The notes below the pieces were generated by a model. It had not been told where the DNA came from. It made no database searches and was given only the letters and a program-made list of their open reading frames with translations. Below, in pieces: positions 43,080-53,181 of a stretch of 64,000 nt of DNA. Origin of the DNA: Ovis canadensis (Eukaryota; Chordata; Mammalia; Artiodactyla; Bovidae); contig NC_091262.1 of the NCBI RefSeq assembly GCF_042477335.2, forward strand, positions 72,340,001 to 72,404,000, written 5' to 3'. The first letter of the stretch is position 1, and each line of letters begins with the position of its first letter. A program made the translations under genes and the position numbers.

Positions 43080-43575
43080 GGTATTATGGGCTGGACTATG
43101 TCCTCCAAAATTCATGTGTTAAATCCTGACCCCTAGCACCTCAGAACGTGACTGCATTTGGAGACAGGGCTATTAAAGGGGTGGAGTTAAAATGAGGCCA
43201 TTGGAGTGGGTTCTAGCCCAATATATGTGTTCAGTCACTCAGCTGTGTCCAACTCTGCAACCCTAGGGACTGTAGCCGGCCAGGCTCCTCTGTCCATGGG
43301 ATTATCCCGGCAAGAATACTGGAGTAGGTGGCCATTTCCTACTCCAGACCCAACATGCATGGTGTCCTTATAAGAAGAGAAAATGTGGACACATAAAGAG
43401 ACACCAGGGATGCCTACACACAGAAAAAAGACCCTGTGAAGACACAGCTGCCTGTAAGCCTCAGGAGAAACCAACCCTGCTGACACCTTGATCTTAGACT
43501 TCCAGCCTCTAGGTGGAGAGACAGTACACTTCTGTTGCTTAAGTCACCCAGTCTGTGGTATTTTGGCCCTAACAA
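43080..43575 (+). mobile_element. MaLR-type LTR (MLT1/MST-like), solo, interrupted by Bov-A
   Basis: The order of phrases is that of a mammalian apparent LTR retrotransposon LTR: GGACTATGTCCTCCAAAATTC, ACGTGACTGCATTTGGAGAC, CCTTATAAGAAGAGAAAATG, CTTAGACTTCCAGCCTC and CACCCAGTCTGTGGTATTTTG. A Bov-A splits it. Confidence 0.85.
43226..43347 (-). mobile_element. Bov-A SINE nested in the LTR
   Basis: An antisense Bov-A half from TGTTCAGTCACTCAGCTGTG to GTGGCCATTTCCTACTCC. Confidence 0.88.
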
Positions 43576-44060
43576 ACCAAAACATTTTCATAAAGGGTGT
43601 TCTGAGCTGGCTTCCTTGAGAAAGGGAAAGGAAAACCCTGAAGGATGCAATGGAGCGGGGGGAAATCTTCTGAAACCCCAATGGAACAGCAACCCAGGCT
43701 TCAGGGCTCTGACACGCCTCACCCCTCAAGTGCCCACGGGACAGCATGGACACCAGTGCATGCCAAAAAGCAGGGTGGGTGAGGGAGAAAAACGGGAGGA
43801 TGGGAGATCAGAGACGTGATGGGATGTGGGAGGACGTTCTCTGCAGGAGGTGGGGAGTCGCTGCAGAGTTTAGAGCGGTGGTTCTCAGTTGGGAAGAAGA
43901 GGGTTTTGTGTCCAAATCTGGCAAGTGTCTGAAGATATTTCCAGGGTCATAACTGAGAAGGTGTGAGGAGAGGGTTATGTCAGACACCGGCATCTAGTGG
44001 GTAGAGGCCAGGGAGGCTGCTAATGCACACGATAGCATTTTGCTCCAGCTCCCAAATAGA
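43576..44060. other. No gene recognised
   Basis: About 480 bp, purine-rich from 43770 (GGGAGAAAAACGGGAGGATG). Overlapping short ORFs have no motifs. Confidence 0.3.
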
Positions 44061-44267
44061 GGGCTTCCCTGTGGCTCAAATGGTAAAGAATTTGCCTGCA
44101 ATGCAGGAGACCCAGGTTCGATCCCTGGGTCAGGAAGATCCCCTGGAGAAGGGAATGGCAATCCATTTCAGTATTCTTGCCTGGAGAATTCCATGGACAG
44201 AGAAGCCTGGGGGTTATAGTCCGTGGGAGCCTAACGAGTTGGACACAACTGAGCAAACTGTCACTTC
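44061..44267 (+). mobile_element. Bov-tA SINE
   Basis: A sense copy from GGGCTTCCCTGTGGCTCAAA to TGAGCAAACTGTCACTTCAC. TCCCAAATAGAG and TTCCAAATAAAG flank it as an imperfect TSD. Confidence 0.9.
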
Positions 44268-44379
44268 ACTTCCAAATAAAGAACTACCAAGAATCCCACA
44301 GTAACAAGGTTGAGAAGCCCTGGTTTAGAGCATAGTATCATTCTGACTGTGCTGGGAGTGACTTCAAAAGAAGAGCAAG

Positions 44380-44625
44380 GATTCTCTGGAGAGCCAGTGC
44401 TTAGGACTTGGAGGTTTCACTGCTGTGACCTGGGTTCAATCCCAGGTCGGGGAACTGTTAATAAACTGCAAGCTGCACATCATGGCAGAAAAGAAAAAGC
44501 AGCAGCAAAGGCTCCATTAATCCAGGAGACTTGGCCCAGGGTGGCAGATCTTCTGCTAAGCCTGGAGTGCTACAGTTCATGGAGTGACAAAGAGTTGGAT
44601 ACAACTTAGTGACTAAACAACAATG
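44380..44625 (+). mobile_element. Composite of CHR-like head and Bov-A fragment
   Basis: 44380-44510 resembles a CHR head (GACCTGGGTTCAATCCCAGG, then AACTGCAAGCTGCACATCATG). 44555-44625 is a Bov-A end (GGAGTGCTACAGTTCATGG to TTAGTGACTAAACAAC). Confidence 0.65.
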
Positions 44626-45688
44626 TCAATTTAGTGTTCCCTGCCCTATTCTCCCTGCCTCTTCCATCTTTCTCTTACCACTTTCTCAACAAACAGTAAC
44701 AGAAGCCTTGCTATCTGTTAATTGTTGTGCCAGGTACTGGGCAGATTCTAACAGGTATAGCCTAGTAGGAACCTGAACTAGTTCACTCAGACCCAAGCTG
44801 GTGAGAAGGGAGCTGTTCCATGGGGCAGGTGCTAACTTGGGGAAAGTCCTCTTGGGGCTATAGGTGGACCTCCACGACCGTTGTCAGCAGTTACCATCTA
44901 CTCACACATTGAAGAAATCACAGAATGAGCACAGGGTGGGTGATAGCTCCATGCAGCTAGCTGCACAAGTGCAGAACTTGGAAATATCCTTAATGCCTCT
45001 GTCTCCCTCACCCCCACCCCTCCACCTCTAATCCATCCCCAGCTACCTCCAAAACCTCTCTTGAATCTGTTCACATTGCTCCATCTCTATCATCATGACT
45101 CTAGTCCAAGCTCCTATCATCTCCTAGCTCGTCTCTCTATTGTCACTCTGGTGCCCCTAGAATCTTTTATTCATTAGGACAGATGGGCTATGCCGCAGTA
45201 ACAGAAAACATGAATTCTCAGTGGCTTAACACAATAGAAGTTTATTTCTGACTTATGCAAAAATAGTTGAGGTGATCCTCCTCCATCAGTCTGCTCCCTG
45301 TATTTTTTCCATAGTAATTATTACAGTTTGTAGTTATCTATTTAATTATATCAATTATTAGATCAATTTCTATTGCTATCCCTAGGGTATGTACTCCTTA
45401 ATGGTAGGACCTGTACCTAGCTTGCTATGAATCCCTAGACCTAGAACAGTGCCTATAATATAGCTATGATTAATGCTTAATATAACATATAAAGTATAAT
45501 CTTGAAATATTTTTTGAATGAATGGTTGGATGCATGCAGTGGCTATGCTATGACTGGAAACCACATCACCTCCCAGATCTAAAAAATTCTAAAATACTTC
45601 ATGCATAAAACATGATATGGAATACATATGTATATTTCAAGCCTAACAATAAAACACTCACATATCACTACCCAGTTTTAAAAATAAC
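44626..45688. other. 1 kb without recognised gene
   Basis: A MIR/L2-like phrase is at 44700-44760. An old interspersed repeat phrase (TCTCAGTGGCTTAACACAATAG) is at 45210-45245. The rest is AT-rich. Confidence 0.3.
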
Positions 45689-45815
45689 ACATCACTTGGG
45701 ACTTCCCTGGGGGTCTCATGGTTAAGACTGCACTTGCACTGCAGGGTGAGCTCCATCCCTGGTCTGGGAACTGAGATCCCACATGCTGATTCGGGCATGG
45801 CTGAAAAAACTGAAA
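45689..45815 (+). mobile_element. CHR-type SINE
   Basis: Sense head GGGACTTCCCTGGGGGTCTC to GAACTGAGATCCCACATGCTG with an A-rich tail. Confidence 0.82.
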
Positions 45816-45940
45816 CAGAAAACAAACACGCCACTAACATCTATGTGCCCCTCCCTGATCACGTCTCAGTCCCAGAGATTAACAAAAGGCTCCATTTTTT
45901 ATCCATCATCTCCTTTTCCTTATCAACCTTTTAACCACAT

Positions 45941-46151
45941 GGGGCTTCCCATGGTGCTAATGGTAAAGAACCCACTTGCCAACGCAGGAGAAATGAGACG
46001 CGAGTTCGACCCCAGAGTCAGGAAGATCCCCTAGAGGAGGGCATGGCAACCCACTCCAGTATTCTTGCCTGGAGAATCCTGTGGATAGAAGAGCATGGAT
46101 GGCTATAGTTCGTCAGATCACAAAGAGTCAGACATGACTGAAGCGACTTGT
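45941..46151 (+). mobile_element. Bov-tA SINE
   Basis: A sense copy from GGGGCTTCCCATGGTGCTAA to CATGACTGAAGCGACTTGTC, at the edge of an antisense L1. Confidence 0.9.
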
Positions 46152-47088
46152 CATGGATGCAGTTATTACATATAGTATTGCTTTTGAATGTTATATAAAT
46201 AGTATAACACTGTATGTAGTCTTTGGCAATTTGCATTTGTTGTTCAACACCTTTGTGAGATTTATTTTTGTAGAATTACATAGTTGGGGTTCATTTTTAT
46301 CATCACAGTTTTCCACTGATAGAGTGTAATATAATTAATTTATCCTCCTGTTAATGGGTATTTGAATTGTTACCAGCTTTTTGCAATTGTAATTTGTACT
46401 GCTGTGAACTTTCTTGTACATGTCTCTGTGCAAGTATGAAAAGAATTCCTCTAGGGTACACAGTACATACCTTGAAGAGGTAAATTCCATTTTACAAGTC
46501 AATGCTGTGGCTTCCAAAGTGCTTACAACAATTTTCATTTCCACCAACAGTGTGCAAGAGTCCCCTCCGTTCTACATCCTTCAGACACCTGATGCCGTCA
46601 GACTTTTAAAATCTGTGCCTGTTCTGTAGGTGTCTACATTTACCTTCCCCTGATTATTAATGAGGCTGGGCTTTTTCCCATAGGTTTATTAGTGAGTTTT
46701 CTTTTGCAAAACAGTCGCTCATATATTTTGCCGGTGTTTCCACTTAGCTGTCTTCTTACTGAGTTTTTGGAGTTCTTAATTCTAGACAGCATTTTTTCCA
46801 TGGCTATTTTATTGTAAATATCCTTTCCTGATTTGCAGGTTTTCTTGTGCATTATGATGAATTGAGTTCTAAATTTCAAAGTAGTTACATTTATCAATCT
46901 TTTATATATTATAATCTTTTTTTTTTGTATAAGAAAACTCTCCATGATGTCATTAAACTATTCTTCTATATTTTCTTCCAAACTTTTGAAAGGTTTGTCT
47001 TCGGTTTTTTTACTCACCTGAAAATGATTTTGCCTATGGTCTCAATTAGAAATCTAATTTAAATAGTTTTCTCATTACCATATTATAA
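46152..47088 (-). mobile_element. L1 3' region, antisense
   Basis: Reversed L1 phrases: TTCCACTGATAGAGTGTAAT, TACTGCTGTGAACTTTCTTG, TTTCCACCAACAGTGTGCAAG and GAAAACTCTCCATGATGTCA. Frames are closed. Confidence 0.75.
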
Positions 47089-47465
47089 TTACATTAGTTT
47101 CCTACTGCTGCTGTAACAAATTACCACCAATCTAGTAGCTTGAAAAACACAAATTTATTATCTCACAGTTCCGGAGATTAGAACTGGGTTTCACTGGGTT
47201 AAATTCAAGGTGGCTGCAGGGGCTGCATGGCATTTCCACCTGGAGAATCTAGAAGCTTGTTTTTGTTTTTTCCCAGCTATCCACGTGTGCTCTCTTCCAC
47301 CTTCCAAGCAATGGCTAGTCAAGTTTCTCTTGCCTCCCATCACTCTGACACTGACCCTCCTGCCTCTCTCTTTCACTTGTAAGGACTCTTTATGATGACA
47401 TTGGGCCTACCCGGATCATCCAAGAAAATCCTCCCACCTCAAAATCTTTAAACTAGTGACATCGT
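47089..47465. other. Ancient interspersed repeat; no gene
   Basis: The phrase CTGCTGTAACAAATTACCACC followed by AATTTATTATCTCACAGTTCC is shared by a common old eutherian repeat. I do not assign the family. Confidence 0.5.
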
Positions 47466-47685
47466 TTGGGTTTTCCAGGTGGCTTGGTGGTAAAAAAATA
47501 AAAAGAATCTGCCTGCCAAGCAGGAGATATGGCTTTGATCCCTGGGTCCGGAAGATCCCCTGGAGAAGGAAATGACAACCTACTCCAGTATTCTTGCCTG
47601 GGGAATCCCACGGAGGAGCCTGGCTGGCTACAGTCCATGGGGTCACAAAGAGTTGTGCATGATTTAGCAACTAAACAACAACAAC
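47466..47685 (+). mobile_element. Bov-tA SINE
   Basis: A sense copy from GGGTTTTCCAGGTGGCTTGG to GATTTAGCAACTAAACAAC, with an AAAAAAATAAAAAG insertion in the head. Confidence 0.9.
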
Positions 47686-47869
47686 TGTCACATATTTAAA
47701 GTCCCTTTTGTTGGGTCAGGTAACACAGTCACACATTAGAGGATTAGGATATGGACATCTTTGGGACAGCTTCATTCTGCCTCTCACAATAATTGATTCA
47801 GCACAATGTATTTAATCTTTCCTGAACCTGGGAACAGAGGAACACTGATCTGGTGGTAAAAACAATAAT

Positions 47870-48320
47870 AATAGCAGACACTGAATGCTTACTGTGTGCC
47901 AGGAATTTCTCTAAGGACTGTACCCATATTACCTCATTTAATTCTCACATGACTTTGTGTTAAGGGCCAGTACTATTATTTCTGTCTTTGGCTTCCCTGG
48001 TGGCTCAGCTGGTAAAGAATCCACCTGCAATGTAGGAGACCTAGGTTTGATCCCTGGGTTGGGAAGATCCCCTGGAGAAGGGAAAGGCTACCCACTCCAG
48101 TATTCTGCCCTGGAGAATTCCATGGACTGTAGAGTCCATGGGGTCTCAAAGAGTTGGATACGACTGAGTGACTTTCAGTTTCATTATTTCTGTCTTATAG
48201 ATGAGTGAAGCGAGGGACAAAGTGATTAAGTACCTTGCCCACAGCTGGAAGTGGCAGAGCCAGGACTCGAACTCAGGCAGCTGGGATCCGAAGTTCATGC
48301 ACCCAACCACCATGGTGTTG
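47870..48320 (-). mobile_element. MIR SINE split by Bov-tA
   Basis: Reversed MIR: CTTACTGTGTGCCAGGAATT up to 47988, then from 48183 TTATAGATGAGTGAAGCGAG, ACCTTGCCCACAGCTGG, GGACTCGAACTCAGGCAG. Confidence 0.85.
47989..48182 (+). mobile_element. Bov-tA SINE inserted in MIR
   Basis: A near-consensus sense copy. ATTATTTCTGTCTT at 47975-47988 and 48183-48196 is a perfect 14-bp TSD. Confidence 0.95.
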
Positions 48321-48712
48321 TTCAAGGGACAGAACTAATAAGTAAACCTACCTCCCCTTAGCTGCTCAAGCCTAACCAAAGAACTTCTCTGAACCTCAGT
48401 TTCTTTATAAAATTGGAAAAGTAGTGCATCTCTTCTGTACCTCACATGGCTGCCCTGAGGAAACATTGAGACAAGCTGTAACAAAGCAGTTCAGATAAGG
48501 AAAAGAGGGTGCCAAGAGTCATTCCACTGCATGTCCCTGACAGATTCGGGACTGGGACTCAGGTTTCCTGGCAAGGTGGGCTATTTCTACCACATGGTGG
48601 TAACTACAGCAGGTGCAACTCTTCAGCCTGAGTATTTTCACTTCACCAACCTCCTGTCCACGAAAGCTGTGTCAGAGTGTTCAATTGTTCATTAAGAATA
48701 GCCTCAAGTCTC
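48321..48712. other. MIR-like remnant; no gene
   Basis: 48390-48500 reads as a sense MIR end (CTGAACCTCAGTTTCTTTAT). The rest is unremarkable. Confidence 0.4.
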
Positions 48713-48982
48713 AGAGGAGAAGGCAATGGCAACCCGCTCCAGTACTCTGGCCTGGAAAATCCCATGGACGGAGGAGCCTGGTGGGCTGCAGTCCATGGGG
48801 TCGCTAAGAGTCAGACACGACTGAGCGACTTCACTTTCACTTTTCACTTTCATGCATTGGAGAAGGAAATGGCAACCCACTCCAGTGTTCTTGCCTGGAG
48901 AATCCCAGGGACGGGGGCCGCTGTCTATGGAGTCGCATAGAGTCGGACATGACTGAAGTGACTTAGCAGCAGCAGCAGCAAG
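48713..48982 (+). mobile_element. Bov-A2 dimeric SINE
   Basis: Two sense Bov-A units linked by a TTCACTTTCACTTTTCACTT spacer, ending in (CAG)n. Same dimer type as 28028-28307, opposite orientation. Confidence 0.92.
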
Positions 48983-49916
48983 GCCCAGAGGATGCTGTTA
49001 CAAAATTCAAATAGGAGATAACATAACACTTCTTATCTGAAACAGGGTAAAGCTTACAAGTATTGTTTAGTAGCAGCTACAAATCAAGAGGAAAAGGAGA
49101 ATTTCAGAAAATTCATAGAAGACGGAGGCTACAAGATATTAGCTAAGGAAAACCACCTTCATTGTGTCTTTGCTTTTTCTCCATCCTGATTCCATCAAGA
49201 TCCACCCCTTTTCATTTTCCCTTGAATTCTCCCTAGTGGAGTAGGGACCAGGAAACCTGACTTGCAGCTTTGGGGTAACTCCTGACCGTTTTTTGCTTTG
49301 ATCTTCAAGGCAATATCTAAAAAAAAAAAAAGAAAAAGAAAAGAGGCAAAGAGTGGGAGGATTCATTCTATTGGATATTAGGACATATATTAATAAAAAA
49401 AATCACAGCAATAAAATCAGTACAGCACTGGTATAAGAGCTGAGCTACGTCAACAGAAGAGTAAAGAGAGCCTAGACAGAGACAGATGTCTAAGGGGACT
49501 TGGCTTACATCACAGATGCCATCACGTCTTGGTAGGGAAAAGACAGATTGTTTGGTGGGTACTGCTGGGAAAACTGGCTTAGCACGTGCAGAAAGTAATA
49601 CTGAATTCCTATTTGCAGTACATAGGAGGTGAACTTTTGATGAATTAAGACATGTGTTATGTACAAATGTGAAGCAAAAGAGGAGAAAATGTAGGAGAAT
49701 ATTTTGCAACCATGAGTAGGAGAAGATCCTCAAGCAAGATCCCAAAAAGGTTTTCACAAAGCTGAAATGGCATGCATCTGAGTACATCAAAATAGGGACT
49801 TCCCCTACACTGGAAGAGAGCAAATACCAGGCTAAAAGGATGCAAGAAAGACTGGGAGATACTGGCAATGTCCAAGGCTGACAAGAGGTTAATATTCAGA
49901 ATATATAAGAAATTTA

Positions 49917-50904
49917 CCTGCCTCCCGAGAAATCTGTATGAAGGTAAGGAAGCAACAGTTAGAACCGGAGATGGAACAATGGACTGGTTCCAAATTGGGA
50001 AAGGAGTATGTCAAGGCTGTATATTGTCACCCTGCTTATTTAACTTATATGCACAGTACATCAGACAAAATGCCCAGGTGGATGAAGCACAAGCTGGAAT
50101 CAAGATACCTGGGAGAAGTATCAATAACCTCATAGGCAGATGACACCACCCTTATGGCAGAAAACAAAGAGGAAATGAAGAGCCTCTTGATGAAAGTGAA
50201 AGCAGAGAGTGAAAAAGCTGGCTTAAAACTCAACATTCAGAAAACTAAGATCATGGCATCTGGTCCCATCATTTCATGGCAGATAGATGGGGAAACAATG
50301 GAAGCAGTGACAGACTTTATTTTCTTGGGTTCCCAAACCGCTGCAGATGGGGACTGCAGCCATGAAATTAAGACACTTGCTCCTTGGAAGAAAGGCTATG
50401 ACCAACCTAGACAGCATATTAAAAAGCAGAGACACTACTTTGCCAACAAAGGTCTATCTAGTCAAAGCTATGGTTTTTCCAGTATTCACGTATGGATGTG
50501 AGAGTTGGACTATAAAGAAAGAAAGCTGAGCACCAAAGAATTGATGCTTTTGAACTGTGGTGTTGGAGAAGACTCTTGTGAGTCCCTTGGACTTCAAGCA
50601 GATCAAATTTGTCAGTCCTAAAGGAAATCAGTCCTGAATATTCATTGGAAGGACTGATGCTAAAGCTGAAGCACAATACTTTGGCCACCTGAAGCGAAGA
50701 ACTGACCCCTTGGAAAAGACCCTGATGTTGGGAAAGATTTAAGGCAGGAGGAGAAAGGGATGGCAGCGGATGAGATGGTTGGATGGCATCACCAACTTGA
50801 GGGACATGAGTTTCAGCAAGCTCCAGGAGTTGGTGATGGACAGGGAAGCCTGGTGTGCTGCCATGGGGTTGCAAGGAGTTGGATACGACTGAGCAACTGA
50901 ACTG
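49917..50904 (+). mobile_element. BovB LINE 3' half inserted in L1
   Basis: 5'-truncated sense copy from RNLYEGKEATVRTGDGTMDW through QGCILSPCLFNLYAQYI (the YADD box is damaged by a deletion near 50135) to CGACTGAGCAACTGAACTG. AAGAAATTTA and AAGAAACTTTA flank it as an imperfect TSD. Confidence 0.9.
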
Positions 50905-51055
50905 AAGAAACTTTAAAAATTCATTCAGAAAAATAATAGGAAATCTAGCAGAAAAATAGCCAAAAGATGTAAGCAGGTAGTTCACGGAAGGAAAAACATC
51001 TCTGTAACTCTTAAATATATGCAAAAATAGTTATCCCTAATTGTGAAAACTGGGC

Positions 51056-51260
51056 TTCCCTAGTGGCTCAGTGGTAAAGAATCCGCCTGCCAAGTAGGAG
51101 ATGTGGGTTTGATCCCCAGGTCCTGAAGATCCCTTGGAGAAGGAAATGGTAACCCACTCCAGTATTCTTGCCTGGGAAATCCCACAGACAGAGGAGCTTG
51201 ATGGGCTATAGTCCATGGTATCTCAAGAATCCAATACCACTTGGCGACTAAACAACAAAT
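51056..51260 (+). mobile_element. Bov-tA SINE
   Basis: A sense copy from GGCTTCCCTAGTGGCTCAGTG to CTTGGCGACTAAACAAC. Confidence 0.9.
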
Positions 51261-51287
51261 CAAGAAAATTAAAATGTGGTACTACTC

Positions 51288-51468
51288 CTGTAGGACTCTT
51301 TGCAACCCTGTGGACTGTAGCCTCTGTCCAGAGAATTCTCCAGGCAGAAATACTGGAATGGGTTGCCATTTCCTTCTCCAGGGGATCTTTCCAACCCAAG
51401 GATGGAGCCTGGGTCTCCTGCATTGCAGGCAGATGCTTTACCATCTGAGCCACCAGGGAAACCCTTAC
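51288..51468 (-). mobile_element. Bov-tA SINE, facing the previous one
   Basis: An antisense copy from GTAGGACTCTTTGCAACCC to TCTGAGCCACCAGGGAAACCC. With 51056-51260 it forms an inverted pair about 27 bp apart. Confidence 0.9.
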
Positions 51469-52036
51469 CAATGCCAGATTAATATAAATTGGGACATAAT
51501 ACCAAAAGTTAATGTACAAAGTGGAGAGACAGGAACCTTCCTATCATCATTGGTGGAGTGCAAAGCCATCCTAGAGAGTACCAGGGCAGACTGAAACCAA
51601 GCAGTGTAGGTTCTATGAGCAAGCAACTCCATTTCTTCCCTCAAGGTCCATGAGAGACACATGTAATACCCATTCCAGCATTTCTGTGATAACAAGGTAC
51701 TGCTGGCAACCAGTTTATTATTTAAAGAACTTATAAGTAAAATGTGCTAGATCCCCAATTCAAATACTTTTAAAGGACAGTTAAGGAAATCCTGATATGA
51801 TAAGCCCCATCAATAGCTCTCTTAGACATTATGTTGAAGGAAAAAAGTACAGAATGAGTTCTTATCACAACAGCATTCATGTATATTCGAAACAGATACT
51901 TAAACCAAAAGCACTGTCTTTCGAGGATACATACATGCACTGGGACACATCAAACAAGAGAGAATGCATACAGGAGGCGGGTAGAGAAACAGGACCGTGG
52001 AGAGGGAATGAGTGGAAAATAATAATAAAAAAAAGA

Positions 52037-52599
52037 GGTCCTGCTGACTCTCGGGCGCTGAAGAGTATGATCAACAAAACTCTTGTCTCTGAGGTCCCCC
52101 CAAATTGCCCCAGCTTCTCCCATCGCTTCCCACTCGTAACAGAATAAAAATGCAAGCAACTCAACGTCGCTGCCTGGACTCTTCTCCATTAAGGACCTAC
52201 CTCTCTACCTTGTCAAGCACCCGTTTCCCTGCACTCCAAGCTCTACTTCGCACTTTCTACAACCATATAGACGCTCAGGCTTCAACCCGGAATCCGCTTA
52301 CTCTAATTTCTCTTGGAAAAATCCTGTTTTAAAATTCAGTTTTAAGTGTCTTCAGGAGTCCTTTTTCTGACGGCTGCCCTCCCTACGTTAACCCCTCCAG
52401 GACTGTATTCCCAGATCACCCGTCCCAACAACCTAGCACACCCCAAGTTCTATTTGCTTATTTTTCGTACACAACCCTCCCCCAAGGACAAAGCAGAGTT
52501 ACCCAGCTCGTGCGCTGGGGTGGGCGGTCCCACGAATAACCGCACCACAATTCCGGCAAGTTAACCAAGATCCCAACCCACCTTCCCCTTTGTTTCCCT
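52037..52599. other. Distal upstream flank of PPP4R4
   Basis: Non-repeat sequence between the L1 tail and the CpG island. CpG frequency begins to rise after 52500. Short ORFs only. Confidence 0.45.
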
Positions 52600-53061
52600 C
52601 ACTTATTGGTTCATCTCCGTCCGGGGTCTACAGACCCCACAGCACCTCCACCGGCTGCAGTAGGTAGGAGGCTCTGCGCATGCACTACAGCAGGCGCGCA
52701 CTCTGACGGGGGCGGGGCGAAGGGGCGAGGAGGGCGGCGAGGGGACGCGGAGCGGCAGTTGCGTCCGGCCCGCCGGCAGCGGGTGCCCGGGAGGGGGTGG
52801 GGCCGAGGCGGGCACCTACCCCGGCACGGCCCCGCCCCCACAGCCCGCCCGCGCGCTTCGCCCCGCCCCCTCGCCTTGGCCGCCCCGCCCCCTCGGCGGC
52901 CGCGCTCCTTCTCCCGCCGCCAGCTAGCCGCCCGCTAGCCTCCCGCCCGGCTCCGGCGGCGGAGAGCGGGAGAAAGTGTTGCTGGTGGGCGGCCGCGGGG
53001 CTGTGAGCGTCCGGCATCCCGGGACCGCTCCGGCCCGGGCGGCGAGGGGGCCCGGCGGTCC
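52600..53061 (+). promoter_or_regulatory. PPP4R4: PPP4R4 promoter and 5' UTR
   Basis: TATA-less CpG-island promoter. Visible elements are an NRF1-like TGCGCATGCA at 52675-52684, GC boxes GGGGGCGGGGCG at 52708-52719 and CCCCGCCCCC at 52861 and near 52883 (reverse-strand Sp1/KLF type), and a perfect palindrome GGGGTCT-AC-AGACCCC at 52623-52638. No ATG lies between about 52900 and the annotated start, so no upstream ATG ORF is seen. The exact transcription start is not visible. Confidence 0.8.
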
Positions 53062-53181
53062 ATGCATCCGCCGTCGCCCGCCGCCACCGCGATGGATTTC
53101 AGTCAGAACAGCCTGTTCGGCTACATGGAGGACCTGCAGGAGCTCACCATCATCGAGAGGCCGGTCCGCCGGAGCCTCAAG
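53062..53181 (+). CDS. PPP4R4: PPP4R4 exon 1 (coding part): protein phosphatase 4 regulatory subunit 4, N-terminus
   Basis: 40 codons from ATG 53062, starting MHPPSPAATAMDFSQNSLFG and ending RRSLK, followed by the donor AAG|GTGCGC at 53182. The sequence agrees with the N-terminus of mammalian PPP4R4 as I know it. The protein (about 870 residues in human, rich in HEAT-like repeats) binds the PP4 catalytic subunit and is reported as cytosolic. Only the pre-repeat N-terminus is here. The first ATG has a weak context (T at -3). Met11 at 53092 has a strong one (GCGATGG), so initiation at either is possible. The reading frame runs open into the intron, which is why a longer ORF appears. Confidence 0.97.

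Larger units (their letters stand above)
49375..52036 (+). mobile_element. L1 ORF2 end and 3' UTR, sense, with three nested insertions
   Basis: 49375-49915 carries the decayed C-terminal ORF2, ending in the typical phrase GGTTAATATTCAGAATATATAAG. It continues at 50905-51055 (CCAAAAGATGTAAGCAGGTAG) and 51469-52036 (3' UTR with GGGACACATCAAACAAGAG-like phrases), and ends in AATAATAATAAAAAAAAG. BovB and two SINEs interrupt it. Confidence 0.78.

Noticed and set aside
49368-49868. 166-codon minus-strand ORF
   Set aside because: It is the antisense strand of a decayed L1 ORF2 3' region; no independent coding evidence.
52611-53017. Minus-strand ORFs over the PPP4R4 promoter suggesting a divergent gene
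   Set aside because: Composition-driven open frames in a CpG island, with no recognisable protein and no supporting splice or poly(A) signals.
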